Of a DNA stretch of 64,000 bases, positions 34,812-45,774 are shown piece after piece. The DNA lies in NCBI GenBank assembly GCA_024803745.1, contig JANJXV010000020.1, positions 17,772,777-17,836,776 of the forward strand. Reading direction: 5' to 3'. Each line of letters begins with the position of its first letter. Within the stretch, counting starts at the first letter, position 1. Position numbers and translations under genes: made by a program. This DNA comes from Megascapheus bottae. Taxonomy: Eukaryota > Chordata > Mammalia > Rodentia > Geomyidae. The notes below the pieces were generated by a model. It was not told the origin of the DNA. It made no database searches and worked only from the letters and a program-made list of their open reading frames with translations.

Positions 34812-35394
34812 CAAGTAATTTTTTAATTGAAAGATATATAGTATATAAACAAGAATAGACATAGAACTAATTCTGTTTGACTCAAAATTACATTTGTTTT
34901 TTGAGTGAGCATATTGTGATTATTTTAATTCAATATTTAAAATATTTTAGGTACGGATTTTTTTACTCTTTTGTACTGAAACTGTATAATAAAAAATTAC
35001 TGAATGTCTGAGGATATCACTATTCAAATTACAAGCTCTTTTCCCTTGTCGCCAGTTCACCTAGCAGGACCAAAATAGCTAGATACTGTGATGCTTGTTC
35101 AATGCTTCAACTATTTATTCTGGCACCCTATAATTCAAGAACGGAAATTTAATTCTTTTGGAAATGAAATATAGAAGAAAAATTTCAAAGAAAACCACAT
35201 CAGGTATTGATCACAATGGAGGCTGCATAAAACCTTCCTAGGTTTTTAAAGAGAAGATTTTTTTTCTAAAGGCAATTGTACTCTGACAATAGAAGATAAT
35301 AATTTTGTTTTAATTTTAACAAATGTAGGGCTGTCTGAGTACTTCTTATTTCAGGCCTGAACAAAAGGAAATCTAATGATAATCTTTTACATGT

Positions 35395-35500
35395 ATGGTT
35401 TACAAACTGATTTTACATAAGCTATTCTCATCTGATCTTCTTCTCAGCCACACTACAAAAAGGCAATTATTATTTTCCTTCTCTTAGAGTTAATAAAAGG
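35395..35500 (-). mobile_element. MIR SINE fragment
   Basis: Order of TTTACATAAGCTATTCTCAT, CACACTACAAAAAGGCAATT and ATTATTTTCC resembles reversed MIR; diverged. Confidence 0.5.
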
Positions 35501-36239
35501 GAAGTACAGGTCATAAACTTTGCAGATACCATTGGGTCATTTGTTCACCCTTGAAGTTCTAGCAACCTAATATCATGAGTAGCATGTGAAAAACCCTCCA
35601 AACCTATTTGATTCATAAGAATAGTTAATTGGAAAGATGAACTATTACATTGACTAATAAAGTTTAAAAATAGCGTATAAAGATTGAGAGGAACATATAG
35701 TTTGTATATCCTAGAGTACAGGCCTATTGTTTCATCTTCAATTTTATTGGTAGTTATCTCTTCCTTCCTCCTATTCCTTTGTCCACTAAGTCCAGACACT
35801 GATGAATTCTCTCATTACACATTTGAAAATACATTTTCTCTTTTAGTCTGAAATACTCTTTATCATCAAAAATAGCTGGAAAATAAAGAAGGGGATTTTT
35901 CCTTTTTACGATCTTTCTTGGATTTGATCATTATTGCCATCACAACATCCACATTCACCTAAAGCAATAAACTAGAAAGATGTGAAAATCTTTGACATGA
36001 AGGCACTGGGTGTGAAAATAGAACTCTATTGAGAAGAGAACATGATCAGAAAAAAAGTACCTCCATTAATTCACTTCACCCACAGGACTGTAGTTTCTTG
36101 CCTCGGGCAAGATGAGCTTACATTTTAAGGTTGGTGGAAGAGATTCTTAAGAGTAGGAAAATAGAAATTTGAAATAACTGGCTCAGGAGCCTTTGTCTGT
36201 CTTGTTCTGTAAGGTGGTTCCCATTGGGAGACAGGAAAT

Positions 36240-36270
36240 TGTATATATATACATATATATATATATATCA
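36240..36270. repeat. (TA)n microsatellite
   Basis: TA-rich alternating run. Confidence 0.93.
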
Positions 36271-36591
36271 CAGAGAAAGAAGAAGGAGGAAGAAGGGTAG
36301 GGAGAGGAAGCTTTTACACAGCAATTTGGAGATAAAATATTGGATTTCAAGCAAGACTTTCCTCCCCTTGCCTTTCTTTTTCTTTCCTTCCATTCTCCCC
36401 TTCCTACCTCTCTTTCTCCTTTGGTCTCATTGTAATCAGTCTGTTAAGTTACTTTTGCTTGCAGGAAAGGTACCTACTGGGACCTGAAATTTGTTCCCCC
36501 TATACTCAGGTACATAGTTTACATTCCATTTTCTAGGGAGGTGGATCCTTTATGATCCATGGATTTAAATTTGTTTCTATAGTGATCATAT

Positions 36592-37208
36592 TGTGAAATC
36601 TGGTCACCACCGGGTCACTCCACCTTAGAAAAAGAGCTAATTAAGAGACCCCAGACTCATATGAATGAGGAATAAGGAACCTGTAAGTCAGGGGTTAAAA
36701 CTGAAAGGCCCAGAAGGATCTGAAGGCTGTCTGAGAGGATTCAAGGAAGGAAAGCATTCTGTGGTATTTGGCCTTCTAACTCATTAATATAACCATGATC
36801 AGGAAACCATGTTTATGGCACACCAGTATCACTATGCTAATTGCCAATTTGCTTCTGTGTCTGCTTGCTTTCTTGCCTCAGCAACACCACCAGGAGATGC
36901 CATTGCCTTCCAATTAGAAATAGCCACGGTATGGTGCAGGCAAGCCTATTGAGAGTTATGATATCTAATGTTTATGATGAAGAACAAATGGACTTAAAGG
37001 TCACTAAATAATCACCAATGAAATTATGGCACAATGGTCTTGGTCTGCTTTTGTAATCCTTACCTATAAAACCCTACCTTACCCTAAGCACCGAGCCCTT
37101 CTTCACTATCAAGATGGTGATTCAGCTGTCTTGGTAGTGGGAAGGGGACACCACATGGCTTAATAAAGTTCCTAGCTTGTTTAAATCGAGGGTCTTGGAG
37201 TCTCATTT
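36592..37208 (+). mobile_element. Probable solo LTR of an endogenous retrovirus
   Basis: A 617-bp unit that starts TGTGAAATC and ends near TCTCA. It has a TATA-like CTATAAAACCC (37064) and an AATAAA signal about 97 bp downstream (37162-37167), followed by a GGGTCTTGGAGTCTCA end, the usual U3-R-U5 order. No coding part is present, so it is a recombined solo LTR or fragment. I could not fix a 4-6 bp duplication, and the class is not certain. Confidence 0.6.
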
Positions 37209-37251
37209 GACCTTTGTATATAATACTTATATGCTGTTAAAGCATATATGG

Positions 37252-37282
37252 TATGATATATATATATATACATATATATACG
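37252..37282. repeat. (TA)n microsatellite
   Basis: Alternating TA with CATA breaks. Confidence 0.9.
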
Positions 37283-37373
37283 TGTCATAGCATATGATGC
37301 TTTTGTACATGCTTGTAGACTTTGAGTATCTATCTTGATAAATGTTGGTATAGATGATTGTGCTTGTATTGGA

Positions 37374-37375
<2 letters not shown>

Positions 37376-37421
<46 letters not shown>
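37376..37421. repeat. (TG)n microsatellite
   Basis: About 22 TG units adjoining an ID head fragment. Confidence 0.97.
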
Positions 37422-37424
<3 letters not shown>

Positions 37425-37495
37425 AGGACTGAAGCCATGGCTTTATGCATGTTGGGCAAGGATCCTACTGAGCTATATTCCCACCTGCACATACT
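37420..37495 (-). mobile_element. ID SINE head, old
   Basis: GCTGAGGACTGAAGCCATGG, GCATGTTGGGCAAGGATCCT and TATATTCCCACC are the reversed ID head. Confidence 0.65.
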
Positions 37496-37723
37496 TTAAA
37501 GTCTTATCCATATTACTGATAGTCTGGAATAAACAACCATCAAAACAGTGTATTAAGCCCTAATTGTAGCATTGGCTTACATCCATGGTGTAAATTTTTT
37601 CATCATGGCTGACTCAAGCTACTGTTATGATGTAATTGCACAAACGGTGAGAGATGGGTCCGAATGGCCTTTCAGATGCTATAGTATTTTGCCACAAAGA
37701 AGTTTTTAAAGAAAAGAAAAACT

Positions 37724-37726
37724 CAT

Positions 37727-37763
<37 letters not shown>
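37724..37763. repeat. (AC)n with CGCGCG core
   Basis: ACACACGCGCGCACACACAC: alternating purine-pyrimidine throughout. Confidence 0.96.
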
Positions 37764-38385
37764 ACATCAAGAGCCTAGATAATTAGGAAAATGTTGTAAA
37801 ACATTTTGGAAGTACTGAATTTTAAATATTTATTGCTTGTCCTTTTAAAATCATTGATTTAATTCTCAGGTTACATGTGATTTAAATTACTGTTTTTTTT
37901 AACAGAGAACTGATAACAATTTTTAGGACTTAATAAACCATTCTGGTAAACCTAAACCATGTCAGGTAAACATGGATTGTTATTAATCATGTGGCAATGT
38001 TTATTCCCTAGCTCAATTTGCCCAGAAAAAAAGCAAGTATAAAAATGTATTTCAGTTCTTTCATTTTATTTTATTTGCTTTGATTGAACCAGAGATAGCT
38101 CTCTGAATATGTAAGCATGATATTTCCAAATCTCTTTTGGTGTGATATAAATGAGCAGATATGAATCTCAGCCACTGTTCCTTTATTCCTGTTAATCTCT
38201 CTCTGAATGTGACTTTTCACTGACTTCTCCCCAAATTTACTCTTCACTGCATTCAGATGTGTACTCATTGTAACCATTTATATTTAGTGATTAAGTGATC
38301 AGGATGCTACAATATAGCAGTTTAGCTTGAGCCAAAGAAAACTGCTACTTTCTGACCACTTTTATCCTACCAAAAGAGCAATTTC

Positions 38386-38660
38386 AGCCAGACATTGTGG
38401 CTCAAGCTTTTAATCTTAGCAACCTGGGAGGAAAAGATCAGGGGAAGCATGATTTGAAGCCAACCCAGGAATAAATTTTCTTGAGGCTGAGAATGGGGGC
38501 ACATGTCTTGGATCATAGCCCTGACCTTTCTGGGCATAAAGACATGACTTCAAAAATAATCAACTCAAAAAAGAAGACCTGGTTAAAGTGGTTCAGAACC
38601 TACTCAGTAGGCACAAAAGTCTAGTTTCAGGGCTTTTTCATCAGTAAAAATAAATTTAAA
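38386..38660 (+). mobile_element. B1-ID composite SINE, old
   Basis: Head CAGCCAGACATTGTGGCTCA with AGCTTTTAATCTTAGCAACC, then degraded modules to an A-rich end. Confidence 0.65.
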
Positions 38661-39139
38661 AGGGGGACTTTCATATGCTTGTATCTAACATCATTGCTCT
38701 CTAATCAAATTGGATCTAATATGTCTCTGTCATTTATGTGAAGTGTTTTCTAGGATGTTATCCATCTAAAATAATCCTCCTTCCTTCTCTTACTTCAAAC
38801 CTATCTTCTCCCACTTCTACCCTTCCCACAAAGCTATCTATCATCACTTTTGTTCTTCATTAAGCAATTGGAACATTCTTTTTTTTTTTTTTACCTTTTG
38901 TGATAGGGACACTTAATTATAATCTGTCTCACAATCTTTGCCTAGTTTTTGGTTCTAGTCTTAGCAGTTACGAGGCAGTAAATGTTCTGAGAGAAGGGAC
39001 GATGTCTTAAAACTTCTTCCACAACTTGATAATGTACCAATATACTAAAAAGCAAGGCGCACTTGGACATTTCAATCAACTTTTTCACACATTGTCCTTT
39101 GTAGCCAAACTTAATTAAACCTAGTTACAAAGGTACTGG

Positions 39140-39242
39140 AAATTTAGGCAGTGAAGTCAGCCAGACCTGGACCCATTTCCTTGCTTTGCTCTTTATAAGT
39201 TGAAACCTTGAGGAACTGAACAACTCAAGAAATGCTTTTCTT
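39140..39242 (+). mobile_element. MIR SINE fragment
   Basis: AGTCAGCCAGACCTGGACCC, TTTGCTCTTTATAAGTTG and ACCTTGAGGAACTGAACAAC match the MIR core in order. Confidence 0.6.
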
Positions 39243-39371
39243 TTACAATCACTGGGTCATTGCTAGAATTGAACTATAAATCTGCATTACACAGACCCTT
39301 TTCTAGAAATTAAAACAAATGAATATATATATGTGAAAGACTATCAAGAGTTAGTAATAAATAGTAATAAG

Positions 39372-40122
39372 GCTAAACATAGAACTCCCCTATGACCCAG
39401 CAATTCCACTACTTGGCATTTACCCAACCATCCAGAAACAAGGGCATACTAAATCCACTAGCACAACAATGTTCATTGCAGCACTATTTACCATAGCAAA
39501 GATATGGAACCAACCTAGATGTCCCTCAGTTGATGAGAGGATCAACAAGTTGTGGTATTTGTACACAATGGAATTCTATGCTGCTTTCAGAAAGAATGAC
39601 ATTGCCCCATTTGTTAGGAAATGGAAAGACTTAGAAAAAATCATATTAAGTGAAGTAAGCCAGACTCAAAGGAACTTAGGCTCAATGGTTTCCCTCATTT
39701 GTCATAATCAGTAGAAACCTTGGGCTCTACTAGCAGAGATTTGCAATAGAGCAAAATCTTGACACATAAGGCCATATAGTATGAAGCTAAATGAAAGGAC
39801 CTCCAGAATATCGAAACAAAAGCCATATAACGAATGATTGTTGTCCTTAATGTACTATGTTGTCTCTCATCTCCTTTGCTGTCCCTTGGTTATCTCATAT
39901 TGTTATAGTATCTCACTTTGTTATCTGATATATTGAATTTATTTGTATTTGGTTATTTGAAATTTGATAGGGAAGGGGGGAAAACCAAGACGGGTGGGCG
40001 ATGTGTGTGGGGGAGGGAAATGGGTACCAAGACATGTGAAAGGGTATCAATGTACGTGAATTAATGCACCTTCTATCTGGCAAATATCATGTAACCCTTT
40101 TACTAATTACAATAAAAAAAAC
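39372..40122 (+). mobile_element. LINE-1 3' fragment
   Basis: ORF2 C-terminus (open from 39469 to 39714, with [20 protein letters not shown]) and the 3' UTR with a G-run tract near 39970-40022; A-rich end. Young-type tail. I could not find a target-site duplication. Confidence 0.92.
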
Positions 40123-40129
40123 ATGTCTA

Positions 40130-41350
40130 GTACAAATCAGACATAACTTCAAACATACTATGGATGGTTAAAAAAACTGAAGGTAAAATACTGTTTGTAG
40201 TTAATGATAGATAAGCGTTCATTTCCTTATTCTCCTATTTATTAAACATACTAAGGTGTACTTAAAACTATTGGTTAGTTCTCACACATCTCTTTAAAGA
40301 AATTTAAATTAATGCATGAGTTTTGGTTAAATGGATTACAAAATTTTGAAGCACAATGGCACCCAAACTCTGTCCAGTGATCATTTCCTAAATGAACATT
40401 TTATGTGCAAACCAACAGTTGCTGGAATTCAACAGAATAATAAAGAAAAGCAAGCGTTTTGTAAATTTTACTGACAGCTGTTTTTGGTGATTTTTTTGTC
40501 AACAGAATTTTCCCACTTTGCATCACCACAATCTTTCATTATAGTGTCCCCTCAAAGAATAACTTGCTTGCTTTAATCACGTTTACAGAGATTTATGACT
40601 TGATGCTTATTCAGTGGTGCAGTTTCTCAACACAGAATGTCACTGAGCCCGTTATAAATTGCTTCTGGCATTCCTACTCTATCTTTTATTTGGCTGGGAG
40701 TATTTCCACCTGAAAGTGATAAATTCCTGCTATAACTGTTTTATGTGCTTCAGTAATTACACTGTACAGAAAAAGGGGGTATCTACTGAGGTGTCTCCTT
40801 AAAAATAGCAAGTAATAAAAGGCACTGGAATGGGCTTGAACTCTGAAGTCTACTGAAGAAAAAACAATGACCAGTGAAATATCTGTGCTGGACCAAATTT
40901 GATAAATTATCACAGAAGTACAGAAGACACAAGAAAGAAAAAAATAAAACTTTGAAACTGTTGAGGGACATATTTGTGTTAACTATATCTTTAGACTCGT
41001 TTCTGCTGATGCGGTGACAGGAATTTGGCAGGTATCCACAATAATTGAGCAAACATCTTTTCCCCAAAGCCATCTAGTAGAAATAACTGTAAAGCCTTGG
41101 ATAACCTTTTACCAGTTGCTCAGGTCTATGTGACCTTGAGACTGAACCTCTGTGCAAAAATCAATAAAAGGTGAGAACAGTCCACTACAGCCAATCACAT
41201 GATCCATGCATCTAGGCCTACCTGGACTAATCCAGGTAAGATCCATATTAATCACTGTGATTTCCATGGGTGATGGCCACCAACTGTTTTGGTCCTGCTG
41301 GTATATGTGCTTTATAAAATCAGTCCATAATATGGGGACAACATAACAAA
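40130..41350. other. Intergenic, nothing recognised
   Basis: Minus-strand frames at 40686-40913, 40783-41073 and 41109-41405 are open for 75-98 codons. The last looks protein-like beyond its microsatellite start, but I recognise no family. Confidence 0.4.
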
Positions 41351-41354
41351 TGAG

Positions 41355-41402
41355 GGTGTGTGTGTGTGTGTGGGTGTGTGTGTGTGTGTGTGTGTGTGTA
41401 TG
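41355..41402. repeat. (TG)n microsatellite
   Basis: TG units with one GG break, joined to a SINE. Confidence 0.96.
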
Positions 41403-41608
41403 CATGCTGGGGCTTGAACTCAGGTCTTGAGTGCTGTTCCTTAGCTTTTTTGCTTAAGGCTGACACTCTACCAGTTAGGTCACAATTCTACTTGCAGCTT
41501 TTGGTGGTTAATTAAAGATAAGAGTCTTGGGGACTTTCCTGACCAAGATAGCTTTGAACCATGATCTGCAGATTTCAGCCTCCTAAATAGCTAGGCTTAC
41601 AGGCATGA
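41403..41608 (-). mobile_element. B1-ID composite SINE, old
   Basis: Reversed ID-like module (GCTGGGGCTTGAACTCAGGT), linker GGTTAATTAAAGATAAGAGT and head (GCTAGGCTTACAGGCATGAG). Confidence 0.85.
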
Positions 41609-41665
41609 GTTTTTAATTCATGAAGTTATTTTTTAATTCATGAAGTTTTTAATTCATGAAGTTAT
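41609..41665. repeat. Three copies of TTTTTAATTCATGAAGTT
   Basis: Irregular tandem array of a 17-18 bp unit beside the SINE head. Confidence 0.93.
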
Positions 41666-42034
41666 TTTTCCTTTTTCTCTTTTAGCATTATGAAATAATG
41701 TAAATAAAGTTCATTAAGTTCTGTAAACAAAAATTATAAAGGTTTTCATTGTCGGGCCCTAATGTCATGCCAGCCTGGTTTTAGGAATCTAGGTGATGTT
41801 TTGCTTAAGATGATACTAAAAGAGATCTTGATCATTAGATAGGATTTAAACTTCCTTTCAGGGTTATTGCATCATTTTGTAAAGGAATTGCTGCAGCAAG
41901 CATCTCCATCCTAATAGAGACAGCATGAGTAAATGTCACTTGTGGGGAATACACATTCTTTCACAAGAGAATTTTAGAGTCCATAGAACTTGTTTAGTTC
42001 AAGTCAATAATGATAATACCAATCCTAAAGTGGG

Positions 42035-42115
42035 AAATATATACTGAGGATTTAATGTGAGCTAAGCTTTAATATATGTGCTAAGGTACAATATAGTGTA
42101 TCGTGAATCATTTCC
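42035..42115 (-). mobile_element. Possible MIR fragment
   Basis: TATACTGAGGATTTAATGTG and AGCTAAGCTTTAATATATGT resemble the reversed MIR end; weak. Confidence 0.4.
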
Positions 42116-42212
42116 ATGGGCTATTTACTGCACTACTGCATTTAAGACAATTTCACAATCCCTAATGCCATTCTCAAAACTACTTTAGGCGCATGATATT
42201 GAGACACATTTT

Positions 42213-42612
42213 CCTCCTCCTCTTCCTCCTCCTCCTTCTCTTATTTCTTCTTCTCCTTCCTCTTCCTCTTCCTCCTTCCCCTCCCCCCTCCTCCTCTTCC
42301 TCCCCCTCTTCCTACTCCTCTTCCCCCTCCTCCTCCCCCTGTTCTTCCTCCTCCCTCTCCTCTTCCTCCTCCTCCCCCTCCTCCCCCTACTTCTCCCCTC
42401 TCCTCCCCGTCCTCCTCTTCTTTTTTTCTTCTCCTCCTCCTTCTCCTCTCTTCCTTCTTCTTTCTCTGTACATCCTTCCTCCCTCTCTTCCTCCCTCCCT
42501 TCCTTCTTTCTTCCCTTGCTTCCTTTCTTACGCCTTCATTCTTTCCTTCTTCCCTTCTACATTCTGCTCTTCTTTTCCTCCTCCTTGTTCCTCCATTTTC
42601 CTCTCCCCTTTC
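42213..42612. repeat. Polypyrimidine tract, (TCC)n/(CTT)n, about 400 bp
   Basis: Nearly pure C/T on the plus strand. It creates a 164-codon open frame (42193-42687) of Ser, Pro, Leu and Phe only, which is compositional and not a gene. Confidence 0.95.
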
Positions 42613-42617
42613 CCCTT

Positions 42618-42702
42618 TTTTCTTTTGGTACTTGGTACTGAACCCAGGGAGGGTTATGTATTTGCAAAGTATGCACTCTATCAGTGAGGCACAATATCAG
42701 TC
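42618..42702 (-). mobile_element. ID SINE head
   Basis: GGTACTGAACCCAGGGAGGG and GCAAAGTATGCACTCTATCA are the reversed ID head; the long pyrimidine run lies at its tail side. Confidence 0.65.
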
Positions 42703-42919
42703 CTAAGATTGGTTCTATAGTAACACTAAATTCACACAAGATAAAACTAACTTCCAAATTTCTTTGAACAAGGGGCTTAAGAAAAGAATCCTAGAAAATA
42801 GCAGTCCTTGGTATATAGCCCAGTTTTGTGTCTCTAAATTCTGTACTTAAATCATGTCGCCCTAGATTCCCTCACACACATCAAAATAGAATAAAGCTTA
42901 TTACTTTGGATGTGTCATG

Positions 42920-43148
42920 GGAGTAGTCCTGGGGCTTGATGTTTGGAACCTACACACTGTCCCCAAGCTTATTTTGCCTAAAGCTAGCTCTACTACTTGA
43001 GCCATAGCTCCACTTCTGGCTTTTTCATGTTTGATTGGAGATAAAGGTTTCACAGACCTTCTTGGCTAAGCTGGCTTTGACCCACAGTCCTCAGATCTTA
43101 GCCTCTGTTACAGCTGGGATTACAGGTATGAGCCACAAGCTTCTGGCT
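42920..43148 (-). mobile_element. B1-ID composite SINE
   Basis: GTCCTGGGGCTTGATG, GATTGGAGATAAAGG, GCTGGGATTACAGGTATGAG: reversed full element. Confidence 0.88.
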
Positions 43149-43301
43149 TCAGGGTATCACTTTCACATGGGTTAATACGATGTTGTCATAGGAAGGTTAT
43201 TACTTCCCCTAAATATACCCAATGGCCAGAACTGTCCTAGATTTTGTGATTGGTTGTTCCAGTCTATGAACTAATGTATTTGATAGCTCTTGGTTTGTGT
43301 G

Positions 43302-43492
43302 GCCTGGGGTCTGGCCTAGTGGTAAGATGCCTCCCTACCATACATGAAGACCTAGGTTTGATTCCTTGGTAACACATATATAGAAAAAAGCAGAAGTGGT
43401 GTTGTGGTTCAAGTGGTAGAGCAATAGGCCTTGAGAAAGCCCAAGGGCAGTGCTTAGGCCCTGAGTTCCGGTCTCACAAATGGAAAAAATGG
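43302..43492 (+). mobile_element. ID-type SINE, diverged
   Basis: Both modules in plus orientation, with A and B boxes altered. Confidence 0.9.
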
Positions 43493-44262
43493 ATTTATAA
43501 AGTATCTTCACACTCCATGGGAAGAGAGTCTAGGTGTGATGGATAGTCTGTTTTCCATGCTATAAAGGCTTATGCAAGTGACTATGAGAAAGATTTGCGA
43601 CTTGTAAAACCCTTGACAATGGAAAAGAAACCCCAAAATCATTATGCTGAAAAGGTTTTCCACAAACAATTTTTATTGAATGTGAATATTAGGGGGGGGG
43701 GGAATCTGAGGCTGAGATTCCTTTGTACATAAGGAGAGCTACAGAAGGTAACTGAAGCACTGGGATGACGTATAATGGAGAGTATGGAGAGAGAAAGGGC
43801 AGGGGGAAGCAGCCTAATATAAACTCATTTAAATGATGCAAAAGTTTTCCCATGACCAGAATGTTATTCTGGGGTAGGATGAATAACTTTGAAAGTCTTA
43901 AGTGCTTGGAAATACTGCTTAAAATACCATAGAATAGAAGAGAAAGAAAAGAAACAACAAGCTTAAAATTTTCAGACAAAAGTGGTTCCACTGGAGAAAC
44001 TCTATAGGGGAAATAAGATTCCTCTTAGACTTTGTAAAATGTGAAAAGGTTATTGTTATATTGTTAGTGCTATAAGGCAAGGCTTTACTAAGACCTTATT
44101 CTAGGGGTGGATTTTCTTGAAGATTTTTTTTTTCCAGAGAAGAATTTCACTTACTGGGGATTAAACTCCGGTGTTTGTGCATGTGCTGTACTCCAGAGTT
44201 ACCCAAGAATTCCAGAATTTTAAATATTGTTGGTGAACATCACCATAGAATAGCTGCTCATT

Positions 44263-44264
44263 TA

Positions 44265-44298
<34 letters not shown>
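44263..44298. repeat. (AC)n microsatellite
   Basis: About 17 AC units. Confidence 0.97.
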
Positions 44299-44299
<1 letters not shown>

Positions 44300-44300
<1 letters not shown>

Positions 44301-45287
44301 GCATAGGAGAAAGAACTGGCAAATTCTTCTCTCTATAAAGATACCAACCCCATGAGGGTGGCTCTACTGTCAACATCTCATCTTAACCTCATTATTTCCT
44401 GAAGGCACCAACTTCAAATACCATTACTGTGGTGGTTAGGAGCTTGACACATGAACCCAAATATGCAGCCTTATTTCATAATATTCCTAAGAGGCTTAAA
44501 GCGGGCAGTAAGAACTGGCTTTTATTTAGTCCAATGACTCAAGTCTTGAGCATCTACTTAGAACCACACATTATATGTGTTACATGCTGGCAATTTAATG
44601 GGGAACAGATCAGATGGACTCTGGAATGAGTGGGAAACAACATATGTTCACATTTGTGTCTAGCTGTGGTAGAATGAAACATCTATGAGTGCCTTGGAAG
44701 TACTGACATTGGTAATGAGAACTGCAGATGGAGTCCAGGTCAATCTGAGGAAGAGGACAATTCCAAGTTCCAAGGTGAACCTTTGTACAGAATTCCTGAG
44801 TCAGTGAGACCGAGGGACTTTTTAGGGCCTGAAGTCAGGCACCGTGGGAAGGGGACAGTGACTAGGGCATACTTTCATAAGGACTAGAATAGGTTATATT
44901 AATTAGACCAGCAAAAATAATGTTAGTGTTTAATTAAGGCAGTGCTGAGATGACTTCTGCGCTTGGAAATGCTTTAGAGAACCATAGTATCTGCTTGAGA
45001 TTGAAAGGGAACTGGGTGTAAAGCTATAGTACAATCCCTGTGACAATCCCAAGTTGGGAGAGAGGCTGACCGGGCTGCTGAGTGGAGACAGAAGTGGATA
45101 AAGAGAAAGTAGGAGCAAAACACAAGGATTTGATAACAGGCTAGGGGAGGGGCAACACAGAGGTGCTCCTGTAGTGTTATCTACATAATATTGACATCCT
45201 TAAGTGGAAGAGGAACACACTATTTTAACAATAATGTTTCTGAAATTTTATTCATCACATTTAAAAAAGAAAATCAGAACTTTTTAA
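44300..45287. other. Intergenic, nothing recognised
   Basis: Moderate GC DNA upstream of the BARD1 promoter. GTGGTTAGGAGCTTGACA at 44432 hints at a MIR start. No gene seen. Confidence 0.4.
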
Positions 45288-45449
45288 TTTTTTTCTTTTT
45301 GGTATGGGTTTCTGGGGCTTGAAGTCCGGGATTGGATACAACTCCATTTCTTGTTTTCTGGTAGAGAATTGAAGATTAGAATCATGGGCTTTTTAAACCA
45401 TGACCCTCAGATCTCAGCCTCCTGAGTAGCTAAGGTTATAGGCATAAAC
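45288..45449 (-). mobile_element. B1-ID SINE, internally deleted
   Basis: The ID-like module lacks its CTCTTCAGCTCAAGGCTAGT portion. CAGAACTTTT(T)AA flanks it (45275-45287, 45450-45461). Confidence 0.82.
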
Positions 45450-45774
45450 CAGAACTTTTAAAACATTCAACTTGTTAAAATTAAACATAATTTCGTCTTT
45501 TTCTTTTCTGAACTGTTATATCCCGTATCTGGGGGAAAAAGGACAAAAAAAAACGACAAAAAAAATTATTTTCCAAGTGAAAAAAGATGAGTACCTTCAG
45601 TGTCCCGGGCAAAGCTTTTCCAAAGTTGAAAAGTAGGGAAAACGACTTTGCGTGTAGATAATGGTTCATTAAAAGTTTCCTTGTGATGTTTAACAATGCT
45701 TTTCTAGTCAGCTGTGGGACCTCACATCGGATGGCCTTAAGGCTGCATGCCTAGGATCTAGTGGGGTAGGTGAC

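Noticed and set aside
42193..42687. 164-codon open frame
   Set aside because: It is the translation of a polypyrimidine tract: only Ser, Pro, Leu, Phe and a few others, with a SINE at the end.
31489..44298. Regularly spaced (AC)n arrays as a CRISPR-like pattern
   Set aside because: Spacing is irregular, units are dinucleotides and the genome is mammalian.
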